The notes under the pieces are model-generated. The model made no database searches. It was not told where the DNA came from and saw nothing but the letters and a program-made list of their open reading frames with translations. This document shows, piece after piece, positions 8,509 through 18,331 of a stretch of DNA of 64,000 bases. Both the position numbers and the translations under genes were made by a program. The stretch is from NCBI GenBank assembly GCA_937981985.1, contig CALJNB010000014.1, positions 1-64,000 on the forward strand, given 5' to 3'. This DNA is from an uncultured bacterium. Lineage in GTDB: Bacteria; Myxococcota_A; Bradymonadia; Bradymonadales; Bradymonadaceae. The stretch's first letter is position 1. Each line of letters begins with the position of its first letter.

Positions 8509-10248
8509 ATGAAAAAAATACTCATCGTCATTATAGTCTTTTTAGGTGCATGTTTTACCGATCGTACTAGAGTAGATCCTCCGACTGACTCGGATGCGTA
8601 CATTGCAGATGATTCCGGCATGACCTCGGATCAAGATCCAAATAGTCTTCGTGTTATCGAAACCTATCCCAGGGATGGGGCAGTTAAGGTCGCTAGAGAT
8701 AGTACTGTTACGGCAACCTTTAGCAACGATATTCTTGCTTCATCTGTGGATGAATCCAGTTTTACTCTGAATAATAGCGATGGCGACCTTGTCGCCGGAA
8801 CGGTTACTTTTGACGCTGCAACTAAGACAGCAACCTTCACTCCGAAAAAACCATTTCAAATGCTCACTAGCTATACGGTAGTTTTAGATGGTTCAGTTTT
8901 GGATGTCGACGATAATGCGCTGTTTGCCGACTACTCGTGGTCTTTTCAAACATCTGATGGACAGTGGGCAAGTCCCGATTTACTTGAGACCAGCAATGCA
9001 GGCGACGCAATCCAGCCGAAAATCGCCTTCGACCACCTAAATAATGCGATGGCGATTTGGTCTCAAAGTGACGGCGGCGATATTTTTAGTATCTGGTCAA
9101 ATCGTTTTGACGGATCGACGTGGGGCGGGACAGATTTGGTGGAATCCGCAGATACTTTGAGCGCATTCTCTCCAGAAATCGTTTTTGATTCAAATGGGAA
9201 CGCGATCGCTGCGTGGAGTCAAGGGCTCGGTGGGATTGTGGTTTTTGGGTCTGAGACGAATATTTGGGCGAGTCGCTTTGACGGTGCATGGCGTACCGCG
9301 GAAAAAATATCGGATGATACCGAGTATCGGAGGGATATTTCTAAACTAAAGGTTGATAATAAAGGGAATACGTTTGTCTTGATCAGCTTCTTTTCTCGTA
9401 GCGCTTCTGTAATTTCCGTAAGGCGCTTTAATGGGATAAACTGGAAGGACCCAAGCGGGATAGCCTCCGCACCAATAGCTGCAGTTGTTGGTGGTGTCGG
9501 TACTGAAAGCGTCTCTTATCCATCTTTAGCGGTCGCTTCTAGCGGAAATGCAATTGCCATTTTTGCAATGGAGCAGTTTGGAGCTACCCCAAACAAGATG
9601 AATAGTATTTTCACTAGTTATTATGATGGTTCGAATTGGAAAAATTACTCAGTTATCGAGACCGATGAGGCAGGTCCAGCCGAAAAACCAAAAATGGAAT
9701 TCGATTCTGAAGGAAACGCCGTAGCAGTTTGGCAACAATCGGACGGGACCCGGATGAATATTTGGGCAAATCGGTTTGATGGTGCCGGTTGGGGTAATGC
9801 TGAAAGGATCGAAAGAGAAGATTCCGGCGATGCCGTCAATCCTCAAATCGCTTTTGACGGAGACGGCAACGCAATCGCTGTTTGGGAACATTCCGATGGG
9901 ACCCGTATCAATATTTGGGCGAATCGTTTCGACGGGACCAAATGGGGAGACGCCAAAATGATTGGAATAGAGAGCAATGGTGATGCGGAAGCGGTTCAAA
10001 TTGCCGTAGATAATAAGGGAAATGCATTAGCGGTTTGGCTGCAAAGCGACGGCACGACCAAGAGTGTTTGGGCCAATCGTTACAATATCTCCGACAAAAG
10101 TTGGGGTGAAGCAAAACTTCTCGAAGAGGATGATGCAGGAGATGCAGGTAAACCAGAGGTTGCAATCGATAGAGAGGGTAATGCCTTCGCGGTCTGGGCG
10201 CAGTCGGACGGAACGCGAGCGAATATCTGGGCTAGCCGTTTCGAATAA
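8509..10248 (+). CDS. Lipoprotein with bacterial Ig-like (Big_5-type) domain and eight ~50-aa propeller-like repeats
   Basis: MKKILIVIIVFLGAC lipobox; YPRDGAVKVARDSTVTATFSNDI...; repeated GNAxAVWxQSDGTRxNIWANRFDG...WG motif. Confidence 0.75.
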   Translation: MKKILIVIIVFLGACFTDRTRVDPPTDSDAYIADDSGMTSDQDPNSLRVIETYPRDGAVKVARDSTVTATFSNDILASSVDESSFTLNNSDGDLVAGTVTFDAATKTATFTPKKPFQMLTSYTVVLDGSVLDVDDNALFADYSWSFQTSDGQWASPDLLETSNAGDAIQPKIAFDHLNNAMAIWSQSDGGDIFSIWSNRFDGSTWGGTDLVESADTLSAFSPEIVFDSNGNAIAAWSQGLGGIVVFGSETNIWASRFDGAWRTAEKISDDTEYRRDISKLKVDNKGNTFVLISFFSRSASVISVRRFNGINWKDPSGIASAPIAAVVGGVGTESVSYPSLAVASSGNAIAIFAMEQFGATPNKMNSIFTSYYDGSNWKNYSVIETDEAGPAEKPKMEFDSEGNAVAVWQQSDGTRMNIWANRFDGAGWGNAERIEREDSGDAVNPQIAFDGDGNAIAVWEHSDGTRINIWANRFDGTKWGDAKMIGIESNGDAEAVQIAVDNKGNALAVWLQSDGTTKSVWANRYNISDKSWGEAKLLEEDDAGDAGKPEVAIDREGNAFAVWAQSDGTRANIWASRFE

Positions 10249-10367
10249 GAATCTCTAAAAAATCAATAAAAACCACTATAGAAAAGGGAACCAAACTCGC
10301 ACGACGGTGTCTTTCCTGATAACTACGTTTCGTTGGTCTAGTCATATTTTGGTAACTTTGGGTTCTT

Positions 10368-11630
10368 ATGCGATTTATAAATTTAAATGCCAATGTTTCT
10401 GAGTTCGGATTCTTTCGTTCGTTTGCAACCACTCGTCCTCGCCTGATTTCATCCGTAATCGTGGCAACGGTGATTACCTATCTGGCGGCTTTTGCAGGCG
10501 CGCATTATGTCCTCGAGATGAGTGCATCGGTTGGTATCAATCTTGGAATCATCACTGGCTTGATGCTTCTTTTATTGGTGATGTGTTATCTGCAAAGCGT
10601 TCTTATCGGAGATGTTTTCTTCACGAAAAACTGGCGAGAAAGAATCATTTTGGGAATGAAAGTTGACGGCGCATTGAAAAATCACAACGCTGAATTTCTT
10701 ATCGTTCTTTTGGTTTTCGTTTTAGTAAATGTGTTTACGTTAAATTTTGTTACCAAAGGTTTTTTCGACACCTATCATAAGGAAGGCTTTTTTAGGTCAG
10801 AGTTGCGCTCTTCCGATGACACTGACCGAAAGAACGCGCTCGTCCGTTTGACGGATATAAGCAACGTGGGTCTTTGGGAAGAGGAAGGACTAAGAACCTT
10901 AGTTAAAAATCAGTATGTAGATCCATCATCAATAGTCCGAGAACAAGCCGCCTGGAACTCAGGCGAGATGGGCGATAAATCTGCACGCAAAAATCTTATT
11001 GAATTACTAAACTCTGATGCGAATGTTGAAGTTCAAAGCGCCGCCGCGGTTGCGCTTGGTAAGTTAGGTAATGATACCAAAGTTCGAGAGGCCTTAGAGA
11101 ATAAACTTAAGTCCCATACTTCTGCTAAGGGACAGGTTGCAATGCTTCGCGGGTTGGCGCTACTTAATTCTCCTCTGTCTGGGTTAGCAGCATTTGAGTA
11201 CACGCAAAGCGAAAACGAAGAGGTTGCCCTCTATGCGTATTGGGTTGTTCGCAACGGAGCGCCAACTGATATAAGGCAAAAGCTTCGTGAACGTTTAGAA
11301 AAACCTAAATCTGAAAAAGAGAAATGCGCGCTTCTTGATGCACTAAAAATGGTTGCCACCGAAGAAGATATTATTTGGTCTCGCCGGCAATTTGAAAACA
11401 CCGAAAAAGATAAGAAGTGTGATCCTCTTACTTGGGAAGATCGAAACGAGCGTGTTTATTATGTTCTCTACAGCGATACCTTTCGCGTGAAGCATATGAA
11501 GATCGTTGCCAATGCGAGTGGTGTTAGCGAGCGTAATTGGTTTGATCGACTTGTAGCCGATACGTCTCAGTCTTGGCGAGTCCGAGAGATCGCTTTGGAG
11601 ATCGTAAAGCAAATTGATAAAGCGAAATAA
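10368..11630 (+). CDS. Membrane protein with HEAT-repeat-like soluble region
   Basis: N-terminal hydrophobic helices; DPSSIVREQAAWNSGEMGDKSARKNLIELLNSDANVEVQSAAAVALGKLGN. Confidence 0.65.
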   Translation: MRFINLNANVSEFGFFRSFATTRPRLISSVIVATVITYLAAFAGAHYVLEMSASVGINLGIITGLMLLLLVMCYLQSVLIGDVFFTKNWRERIILGMKVDGALKNHNAEFLIVLLVFVLVNVFTLNFVTKGFFDTYHKEGFFRSELRSSDDTDRKNALVRLTDISNVGLWEEEGLRTLVKNQYVDPSSIVREQAAWNSGEMGDKSARKNLIELLNSDANVEVQSAAAVALGKLGNDTKVREALENKLKSHTSAKGQVAMLRGLALLNSPLSGLAAFEYTQSENEEVALYAYWVVRNGAPTDIRQKLRERLEKPKSEKEKCALLDALKMVATEEDIIWSRRQFENTEKDKKCDPLTWEDRNERVYYVLYSDTFRVKHMKIVANASGVSERNWFDRLVADTSQSWRVREIALEIVKQIDKAK

Positions 11631-11993
11631 TGAAAGAAGACGCTTCAAAAGACGATGTATATTTTCTAAACTTAGGTTTTTGGTAGTACACAAAGATTCG
11701 CCTACTCCTTGTGTGAATCTACGCGGCTAAGCGATCGTGGGCGGTTCTTCTGTGGTCCATCCCTTTCACATATAATCCGATATTCCCAGGACGTCCCCAC
11801 GAGCCCGAAGGGTCTGCCCTTAGTATCGGGAACATGAGAAGGATAATCAGGCGAAAAAATTTTCGAGATTTCGTTTTAGTTCGATTGTTTTTTAAGACGG
11901 GTCCGTTTTGCGCACTCGATAGTGCAGAACCTGTTTTCGGATGGAAGACGTTTAAGGTTTCTTTCTTAAGATGCCCTTGAAGCTCTTGCTCAT

Positions 11994-12695
11994 TTATTCA
12001 GCGGTTGCTGCAAGTTTGTTTTCTACTTCAGTAACTTTCGCCTTTTTTGCTTTCATTTTTTCAGCATGGGCAGCGATTCGTTTTTCTACCTTCGCGATTT
12101 TTTCCATTTTCTCAATGTATTTCTTCTCATCGATTTTGCCGTCGGCTTTTTGTTTCTCAACACGTGCTCTTGCTTTTGCGATTCGACCGGTTGCGTTTTC
12201 GTTTCGCTTCTCGAAGAATTCGAAGCGTTTTTTCTTCGCTTCTATTCTGGTCTGTGTTTTTTGCGCTTTTGCATTTTTATATTCTTTACGCTTTGCTTTT
12301 CGAATCGCTTTTAGTTCCTTTCTTTCCATTTTATTGGCTTTGAGTTTGGCGTCTAATTCCGGATTTGCTTTTCGATAGGCCTTACGCTCTTCAGGGGTCA
12401 TCGCTTTCATTTTTTCATGATGTTCGCCGCGAATTTCTTTACGTTCCTTTTTAGAATTCCGAATCGCTTTCTTTGCGTCCTTAAGTTCTTTGCGAGCCTC
12501 TTTATTTTCTTTTCGGGCTTCCTTTTTTGCTTCTCGATTTTCTTTTTTGATCTTTTTTCCAGCTTTTTTAAGCTGCTTATTCATCTTGTTGATTCCTTTA
12601 CGTTTTCCCTTTTCCAGGCCTTTTTGTGCAAAGGCAGGGGTAGCAAAGGTAAAGGCGAGTAGAATAGCTATCGTAATTGTACGTATTGATTTCAT
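11994..12695 (-). CDS. Secreted, highly charged Lys/Glu/Arg/Ala-rich helical protein
   Basis: MKSIRTITIAILLAFTFATPAFA signal peptide, then an extended K/E/R/A coiled-coil-like sequence; ATG at 12695 follows the upstream stop. Confidence 0.7.
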   Translation of the reverse strand: MKSIRTITIAILLAFTFATPAFAQKGLEKGKRKGINKMNKQLKKAGKKIKKENREAKKEARKENKEARKELKDAKKAIRNSKKERKEIRGEHHEKMKAMTPEERKAYRKANPELDAKLKANKMERKELKAIRKAKRKEYKNAKAQKTQTRIEAKKKRFEFFEKRNENATGRIAKARARVEKQKADGKIDEKKYIEKMEKIAKVEKRIAAHAEKMKAKKAKVTEVENKLAATAE

Positions 12696-12696
12696 A

Positions 12697-12951
12697 TTAA
12701 ATACCATCCAGTTCGGTTAGGGTTTCTTCGATACTATCGGACTCTTTTTGAAGTTCGGCTTCATTATCAACGAGCTGTTTATCAATCGCGTCAATTTTAG
12801 TTGCGAGTTCGGTTTCTTTTTTCAAATCAGCAGCTTTTTGGGCTACCTCATCGACGGCTGTTTTCTTTGCATCATCAACAGCAACTGTTGTTTTGCTTTC
12901 ACAAGAAAGCGAGAAAAACGACATCGTGATCACGAGTAAAATGATTTTCAT
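12697..12951 (-). CDS. Small helical lipoprotein
   Basis: MKIILLVITMSFFSLSC lipobox; 84 aa; apparent two-gene operon with 11994..12695. Confidence 0.65.
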   Translation of the reverse strand: MKIILLVITMSFFSLSCESKTTVAVDDAKKTAVDEVAQKAADLKKETELATKIDAIDKQLVDNEAELQKESDSIEETLTELDGI

Positions 12952-13110
12952 ATGGCCTCTTAAATTTTTGTAGTGGCTATATTTTAGGCTTTAAGATTTC
13001 TTTGTAAAGAGATTTATCTATTTGTAAATCAATTTTGTATTTTGGGGATGGAAAGTAAGTCGTCCAGAATCGTGCTTGTAGCGCTTAACTGGGCTATGTT
13101 AGGGTTGTTT

Positions 13111-14598
13111 ATGGAAACCCAAACACTCGGAAAATATATTCTCAAGCGACACCTTGCAACAGGTGGAATGGCCGAGATTTGGCTAGCTGAACAGTCGGGG
13201 CCCGGAGGGTTTCAACGCGAGCTTGTGATTAAACGCATCCTGCCACACTTGGCAAGCGATCCGGATTTTACACAAATGTTTTTAGATGAAGCGCACCTGG
13301 TTGCTCAGTTGAATCATCCACAGATCGCCCAAATCTTCGAATTAGGCCAAATTGATGGACATTATTTCATTGCGATGGAGTTTTTGGACGGAATAGACGT
13401 TGAGCAGCTTATTAATTTGGCCAAAGGTTCAGGGATTCAGCTGCCATTAAATATAGCTTGCAAAGTCATTTCAGATATTCTTCTGGCTTTAGATTACGCC
13501 CATGAATTTACGGGCAAGGACGGCCAGCCCTATCATCTGGTGCACCGCGATATATCTCCGCAGAACGTTCTCATTTCAAATGATGGCGTCATTAAATTGG
13601 TAGATTTTGGTGTGGCGAAGGCTGTAAGTAACAGATCTAAAACCGAACCGGGAGGAGTGAAGGGAAAATTCGCCTATATGGCGCCTGAACAAATTCAAAG
13701 TAAAGACGTCGATCGTAGAGCCGATCTATTTGCGGTTGGCCTTCTTTTGTTTGAAACCCTGACGCTCTCACGTCCTTTTGGAGACGACCTACAGGCGGTT
13801 ACGGGTATTATGTCACTCGATCCGCCAGATGCGCGTACGTTTCGATCCGATATCCCCGAAACTCTTGTGACAGTGATCGGTAAAGCGTTGCAAAAAGACC
13901 GCGATGACCGCTATTTCGATGCGAATGAAATGCTACGTGACATTTCCAATAGCATGTTGTCGGTCGGAGGCATGGTAACCGATCGTGATGTTTCGGCTTA
14001 CATTCGTCGTCTTCAAGGGTTGCCTGAGTTGCGGACAAGTAAGACAGATATACCGACTCCTTATTCGCCTAGAGAGGAAACACAAGTACCCGGGCCGCGA
14101 ACTCCGCTATCTTTGACACCTTCGACGGGGCCAAACCAGGCCGTGGCTTCGCAGTTAAACGCAACGCCGCAATTAACAGGGGCTGTTAATGGTGCGTTTG
14201 CGTCTCAACCGACGATGGACCTTCCTATGGTCGAAGAGAAGCGGGAGAAAAACACAGGTCTTATCTTTGTCATGTTTTTTATTGCCGCGTTAATCGTCGC
14301 ATTAGTGATCGGAGGGGTTGTTCTGCTTACGCAGAATTCTGATGAAGAAAAGACAAGCGATCCTGTTGCGGTTGAAGAAAAGATTTTAAATCATCAAGAT
14401 GGTTTGCACGTATTATTAATTACAGAACCGGTTTCGACCCTTATTTTTAAAGGTCGAAAAGCGGGTAAGACCCCGTTTGACACCACGCTAAGGGAAGGAA
14501 GTTATGATGTAACCTTTTCTCATGATGGAAAAGAGATTCAAAAAACGATTGTTGTCAAGCCAGGAAAAATGATCCAGCGCTTCAAATTCGAGCTTTAA
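13111..14598 (+). CDS. Transmembrane Ser/Thr protein kinase with C-terminal PEGA domain
   Basis: GKYILKRHLATGGMAEIWLA, HRDISPQNVLI, DFGVAKA, MAPEQ, TM segment, PEGA-like C-terminus; likely start METQTLGKY at 13111 rather than 13042. Confidence 0.88.
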   Translation: METQTLGKYILKRHLATGGMAEIWLAEQSGPGGFQRELVIKRILPHLASDPDFTQMFLDEAHLVAQLNHPQIAQIFELGQIDGHYFIAMEFLDGIDVEQLINLAKGSGIQLPLNIACKVISDILLALDYAHEFTGKDGQPYHLVHRDISPQNVLISNDGVIKLVDFGVAKAVSNRSKTEPGGVKGKFAYMAPEQIQSKDVDRRADLFAVGLLLFETLTLSRPFGDDLQAVTGIMSLDPPDARTFRSDIPETLVTVIGKALQKDRDDRYFDANEMLRDISNSMLSVGGMVTDRDVSAYIRRLQGLPELRTSKTDIPTPYSPREETQVPGPRTPLSLTPSTGPNQAVASQLNATPQLTGAVNGAFASQPTMDLPMVEEKREKNTGLIFVMFFIAALIVALVIGGVVLLTQNSDEEKTSDPVAVEEKILNHQDGLHVLLITEPVSTLIFKGRKAGKTPFDTTLREGSYDVTFSHDGKEIQKTIVVKPGKMIQRFKFEL

Positions 14599-14704
14599 AA
14601 CCGACACGTTGTGAATTGATCCAAAAAGCTTGCGAAGTGCTTGACATCACCAGGCTTTGTGGATAAACAACGCCGCCTTAGAAAGAAGCGGCTTTGACGC
14701 CGCT

Positions 14705-15151
14705 ATGAAAACGGAAAGCGAAATGACAACGATCAGCGCAAAAGATTCAGAAGTAGTAAAAGCGTGGCATATTATTGACCTCGAAGGAAAGACCTTGGGA
14801 CGTGCTTCGACACAGATCGCAAGCCTTCTTCGCGGAAAGCACAAGCCAACCTTTACACCTCACGTAGACACTGGTGATTACGTTGTTTGCATTAATGCAG
14901 ACAAAATCGTGGTTACTGGTAATAAACTCGCCCAAAAGAAATACTATCGCCACTCGGGATTCCCTGGTGGAATCAAAGAGATCGTTTTAGCCGATCTTTT
15001 GAAGATAGAGCCTGAGACGGTAATTCATAAATCAGTATATGGAATGCTTCCTAAGGGACCTTTGGGCAATAAAATTATTGCAAAATTAAAAATTTACGCA
15101 GGTCCTGAGCACCCACATGCTGGTCAGAATCCTCAACCTTTCGAACTTTAG
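14705..15151 (+). CDS. rplM: 50S ribosomal protein L13
   Basis: WHIIDLEGKTLGRASTQIASLLRGKHKPTFTPHVDTGDYVV; start could be 14705 or the downstream ATG (MTTIS). Confidence 0.95.
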   Translation: MKTESEMTTISAKDSEVVKAWHIIDLEGKTLGRASTQIASLLRGKHKPTFTPHVDTGDYVVCINADKIVVTGNKLAQKKYYRHSGFPGGIKEIVLADLLKIEPETVIHKSVYGMLPKGPLGNKIIAKLKIYAGPEHPHAGQNPQPFEL

Positions 15152-15160
15152 AGAAATAAC

Positions 15161-15553
15161 ATGGCATTAGAACAATTCCACGCAATTGGACGACGAAAAG
15201 CAGCACGAACTCGTGTTTATCTTCGACCTGGAACCGGCAAATTCATTGTAAACGGTCTAGAAGCAGAAAAATATTTTCATCGTGAAATTCTCATGATGGT
15301 CCTACGATCCGCATTTGTTTTGACCGAAACCAAAGACCAGTTCGATGTAATTATCACTGCGAAAGGCGGAGGAAAGACAGGACAAGCAGAGGCTGTACGT
15401 TTGGGAGTTGCTAGAGCATTAACTCTGTATAACCCAGAATTACGTGGTGTGTTGAAAGAAGCTGGTTTTCTTACCCGTGACGCACGCGTTAAAGAGCGTA
15501 AGAAGTACGGTCAGAAAGGTGCACGTGCACGTTTCCAATTCTCGAAACGCTAA
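15161..15553 (+). CDS. rpsI: 30S ribosomal protein S9
   Basis: AIGRRKAARTRVYLRPGTGKFIVNG...KKYGQKGARARFQFSKR. Confidence 0.97.
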   Translation: MALEQFHAIGRRKAARTRVYLRPGTGKFIVNGLEAEKYFHREILMMVLRSAFVLTETKDQFDVIITAKGGGKTGQAEAVRLGVARALTLYNPELRGVLKEAGFLTRDARVKERKKYGQKGARARFQFSKR

Positions 15554-15603
15554 AAACAGCTTTCGTGCCAATCTAGATTGCTTTTCAACTCGGAGCGCGT
15601 AGA

Positions 15604-15630
15604 CAACACCCATCTTGGGTGTTTTTTTGT
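15604..15630 (+). terminator. Rho-independent terminator after rpsI
   Basis: ACACCCA-TCT-TGGGTGT followed by TTTTTT. Confidence 0.85.
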
Positions 15631-15665
15631 GCCTAGTTAATTGTGGGGAGAAGTTTAAAGCGTTA

Positions 15666-16436
15666 CTAACGGTAGAGAAACATCGTAACCAAAAACGGGA
15701 ACAATATCGCGACAAATGTTTTTGCGGCCGACATCTGAAAGACGATTCGCAGGGCTGTCGTTTCCAGTTGGACTAAAAAGCCAATCGCGATGAGGTAACC
15801 AATCGGGAATTGTGCCAAAGGTGGTATTGCCAGTGCCAAATAAGCAGCTGATGAATAGGCTGTGATACGACCTGTGAGTGACCAGTTCGTTTCGATGTTC
15901 AAAGCTTTTAGCCCGATATGCAACATGAACCAATGCATGAAGAACGCGCAAAGCCCGATGATGGGGAATAGAGCAACCAAAAATGGCATAGCCGTTTGAA
16001 GTGTAATTTCTGGAGACGACGCTGCGAGCACTTTTTCAAGTTCGGGAACAAAATCTTCGACGAAAAGAAATTTATAGTACCCCGAGATCGACACACCAAA
16101 AACGCTGCATAAAATGCCGAAGAGTAGGGCACGAGAAAAGCCCTCCTTTCTTTTTTTATCAAAGCGGTGCCAGAATGAAAAATCTGTGAAAAAGGCGAGT
16201 GGGCTGAAGATGACGTTCTTGACGGTTTTAAAAAATGCGACCGGCATTTGGGATACCGCAACAGACTCCCAGGGGAAGAGGGTCTTCTCAAAGTTTTGTA
16301 ATGCTACTTCGCAAACCGGACAGATTGCGTAGGCGAGCGAATTAAAGCGGTGGCATTTTACGCAGATGTGAGTATGGCAGGTGCAACATATTGCAATCGC
16401 TTCGTTATTCGAGTGGACTGCGCAATATTGGGCCAC
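15666..16436 (-). CDS. Yip1-like membrane protein with N-terminal Cys/His (B-box-like) zinc motif
   Basis: CxxHxxxxAxxxCxxCxxxxCxxC pattern MAQYCAVHSNNEAIAICCTCHTHICVKC, then several TM segments. Confidence 0.6.
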   Translation of the reverse strand: MAQYCAVHSNNEAIAICCTCHTHICVKCHRFNSLAYAICPVCEVALQNFEKTLFPWESVAVSQMPVAFFKTVKNVIFSPLAFFTDFSFWHRFDKKRKEGFSRALLFGILCSVFGVSISGYYKFLFVEDFVPELEKVLAASSPEITLQTAMPFLVALFPIIGLCAFFMHWFMLHIGLKALNIETNWSLTGRITAYSSAAYLALAIPPLAQFPIGYLIAIGFLVQLETTALRIVFQMSAAKTFVAILFPFLVTMFLYR

Positions 16437-18076
16437 TACTTACGTCCACCCTTTTTTCGAGCTTTACGTGCAGCTTTACGCTTTCTTTTCTTCGACGCGG
16501 CTGACGTTGATTTGGATTTTGTGCCTTTTCCCGTGAACTGCATTTGGCCACCAGGAGGGGAGTATCCAGGGGGAAGTTGTGGAGAATTTCCAAACATTCC
16601 GCCAGGCGAGCCACCGGCTCCGGGCATGCCTGGCATTCCGCCGCCGCCCATGAGATCGCCGAAAAGTGAATTGAGATCCATGTCTTTCAGTGAACGCATA
16701 GCATTGAGTTGCTTGAAGCCAGGAAGTTTATTCAAAAATCCGCCGCCCATGTTCGAAAACTGAGCCATCATTTGACGCATCATGTTGAACTGTTGAACGT
16801 ATTGTTCAACTTTCTCTTGTGGTGTTCCTGACCCTTTAGCAATTCTACGAATTCGATTGGGTTGTCGTGTTAGGAAGTCGGGAACTTTTCTTTCGTTCTC
16901 TGTCATCGACTGGATAACGGCACGTATCTTAGCAAGTTCGTTATCATCAATTTGGATATTCATGCCAGCCATGCCAGGCATCATTTCCATAATCTCGGAC
17001 ATCGGTCCCATTTTGGTGATTTGTTCGAGTTGACGATAAAAGTCGTTGAAGTCGAATTCGCCGCCGAGCATCCGCATGGCGTCATTTTCCATTTGTTCGG
17101 CTTCGGCATCATCCAAGGTTCTTTCGAACTTTTGCATGAGTCCCATTACATCGCCGAACCCAAGGATGCGATTGGCAAATCCTTCAGGACGAAAGGGTTC
17201 GAAATCATCGAGTTTCTCACCGATTCCGATGTATTTGATAGGTTTACCGGTGACCTCTTTAATTGATAGCGCGGCTCCACCTCTGGCATCACCATCGAGT
17301 TTGGTCATGATGAAGCCATCAATCTCGAGACGGTCGTTGAACTCTTTGGCCGTATTAACTGCATCCTGGCCGTTCATTGCGTCGACGACGAGGAAAATAT
17401 TTTCAGGCTTGGTATTGGTTACAACCTGTTCAAGTTCGGCCATTAATACGTCATCGACGGCGAGACGTCCGGCTGTATCGAAGATGACAACATCGCAGCC
17501 TTTTTCTTTTGCGATTTTGATTGCATCGTTACAAACTTTGACAGGGTCGCCGCCTTCTACGGCGTGAACAGGCACATCAAGTTGTTTTCCAAGTACTCGG
17601 AGTTGGTCAATGGCTGCCGGACGGTATACGTCGGCCCCCACTAAGAGAGGCTTTTTCTTCTCTTGGTCGATGAGAAATCTAGCGAGTTTACCGGTTGTCG
17701 TGGTTTTACCCGCGCCCTGGAGCCCTACCATCATAATTTTGGTGGGTTCACTTTTACTTGTCGAATGCACGATAGATACATCCACAGGACCCATGAGAGC
17801 TTCAAGTTCATCATGACAAATCTTGATGAAGTGATCGCCAGGTGTGATCTCCATTTTTTCAGCGGAGCTCTTCGCTTTAACTTGAACGACGGCCCCAAGT
17901 GACTTTTCTTTCACATTCGCGACAAAATTTTTCGCGATACGAAAATTAACGTCGGCCTCAAGCATACTCTTTCGAATATCTTTAAGTGCCTCGTCAATAT
18001 TTTCTTCTGTGATTTCTCGCTTTCCTTCGAAACGATTTTTAACATCGCGAAAGCCTTTAGATACAACATCAAACAT
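16436..18076 (-). CDS. ffh: Signal recognition particle protein Ffh
   Basis: MFDVVSKGFRDVKNRFEGKREITEENI; GLQGAGKTTTTGKLA; DTAGRL; TKLDGDARGG; C-terminal M-domain. Confidence 0.97.
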   Translation of the reverse strand: MFDVVSKGFRDVKNRFEGKREITEENIDEALKDIRKSMLEADVNFRIAKNFVANVKEKSLGAVVQVKAKSSAEKMEITPGDHFIKICHDELEALMGPVDVSIVHSTSKSEPTKIMMVGLQGAGKTTTTGKLARFLIDQEKKKPLLVGADVYRPAAIDQLRVLGKQLDVPVHAVEGGDPVKVCNDAIKIAKEKGCDVVIFDTAGRLAVDDVLMAELEQVVTNTKPENIFLVVDAMNGQDAVNTAKEFNDRLEIDGFIMTKLDGDARGGAALSIKEVTGKPIKYIGIGEKLDDFEPFRPEGFANRILGFGDVMGLMQKFERTLDDAEAEQMENDAMRMLGGEFDFNDFYRQLEQITKMGPMSEIMEMMPGMAGMNIQIDDNELAKIRAVIQSMTENERKVPDFLTRQPNRIRRIAKGSGTPQEKVEQYVQQFNMMRQMMAQFSNMGGGFLNKLPGFKQLNAMRSLKDMDLNSLFGDLMGGGGMPGMPGAGGSPGGMFGNSPQLPPGYSPPGGQMQFTGKGTKSKSTSAASKKRKRKAARKARKKGGRK

Positions 18077-18331
18077 GCCCATAGCATAAACCAATGGTTA
18101 AAGTTTTTTGGGAGGATGTAATTGGCAGGCATTCAAAAAAATTGAATACACCCGTCAGGCCTGCTCGTTTTATTAGAAGAGGTAGTGGATGTCAATCTTA
18201 AATGGGGAAGGAGATGAATTTGGAGGTCTACGTGAAATTTATCGAAAGCGCGGACGAATATATTCACTTGTGGTCTATTCAAGGCTCGGATACTATTTGG
18301 ATATATAAACCACTTTTTAGTAGAGATTTAC

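Noticed and set aside
11640-11970. Non-coding interval between the HEAT-repeat gene and the charged protein; possible small ORF (MFPILRADPSGSWGRPGNIGLYVKGMDHRRTAHDRLAA)
   Set aside because: No SD, no family match recognised; insufficient evidence for a gene or ncRNA.
11971-12720. Plus-strand Phe/Ser-rich ORFs opposite the K/E/R-rich protein
   Set aside because: Antisense of Lys/Glu codons gives Phe/Ser; the minus frame has a signal peptide.
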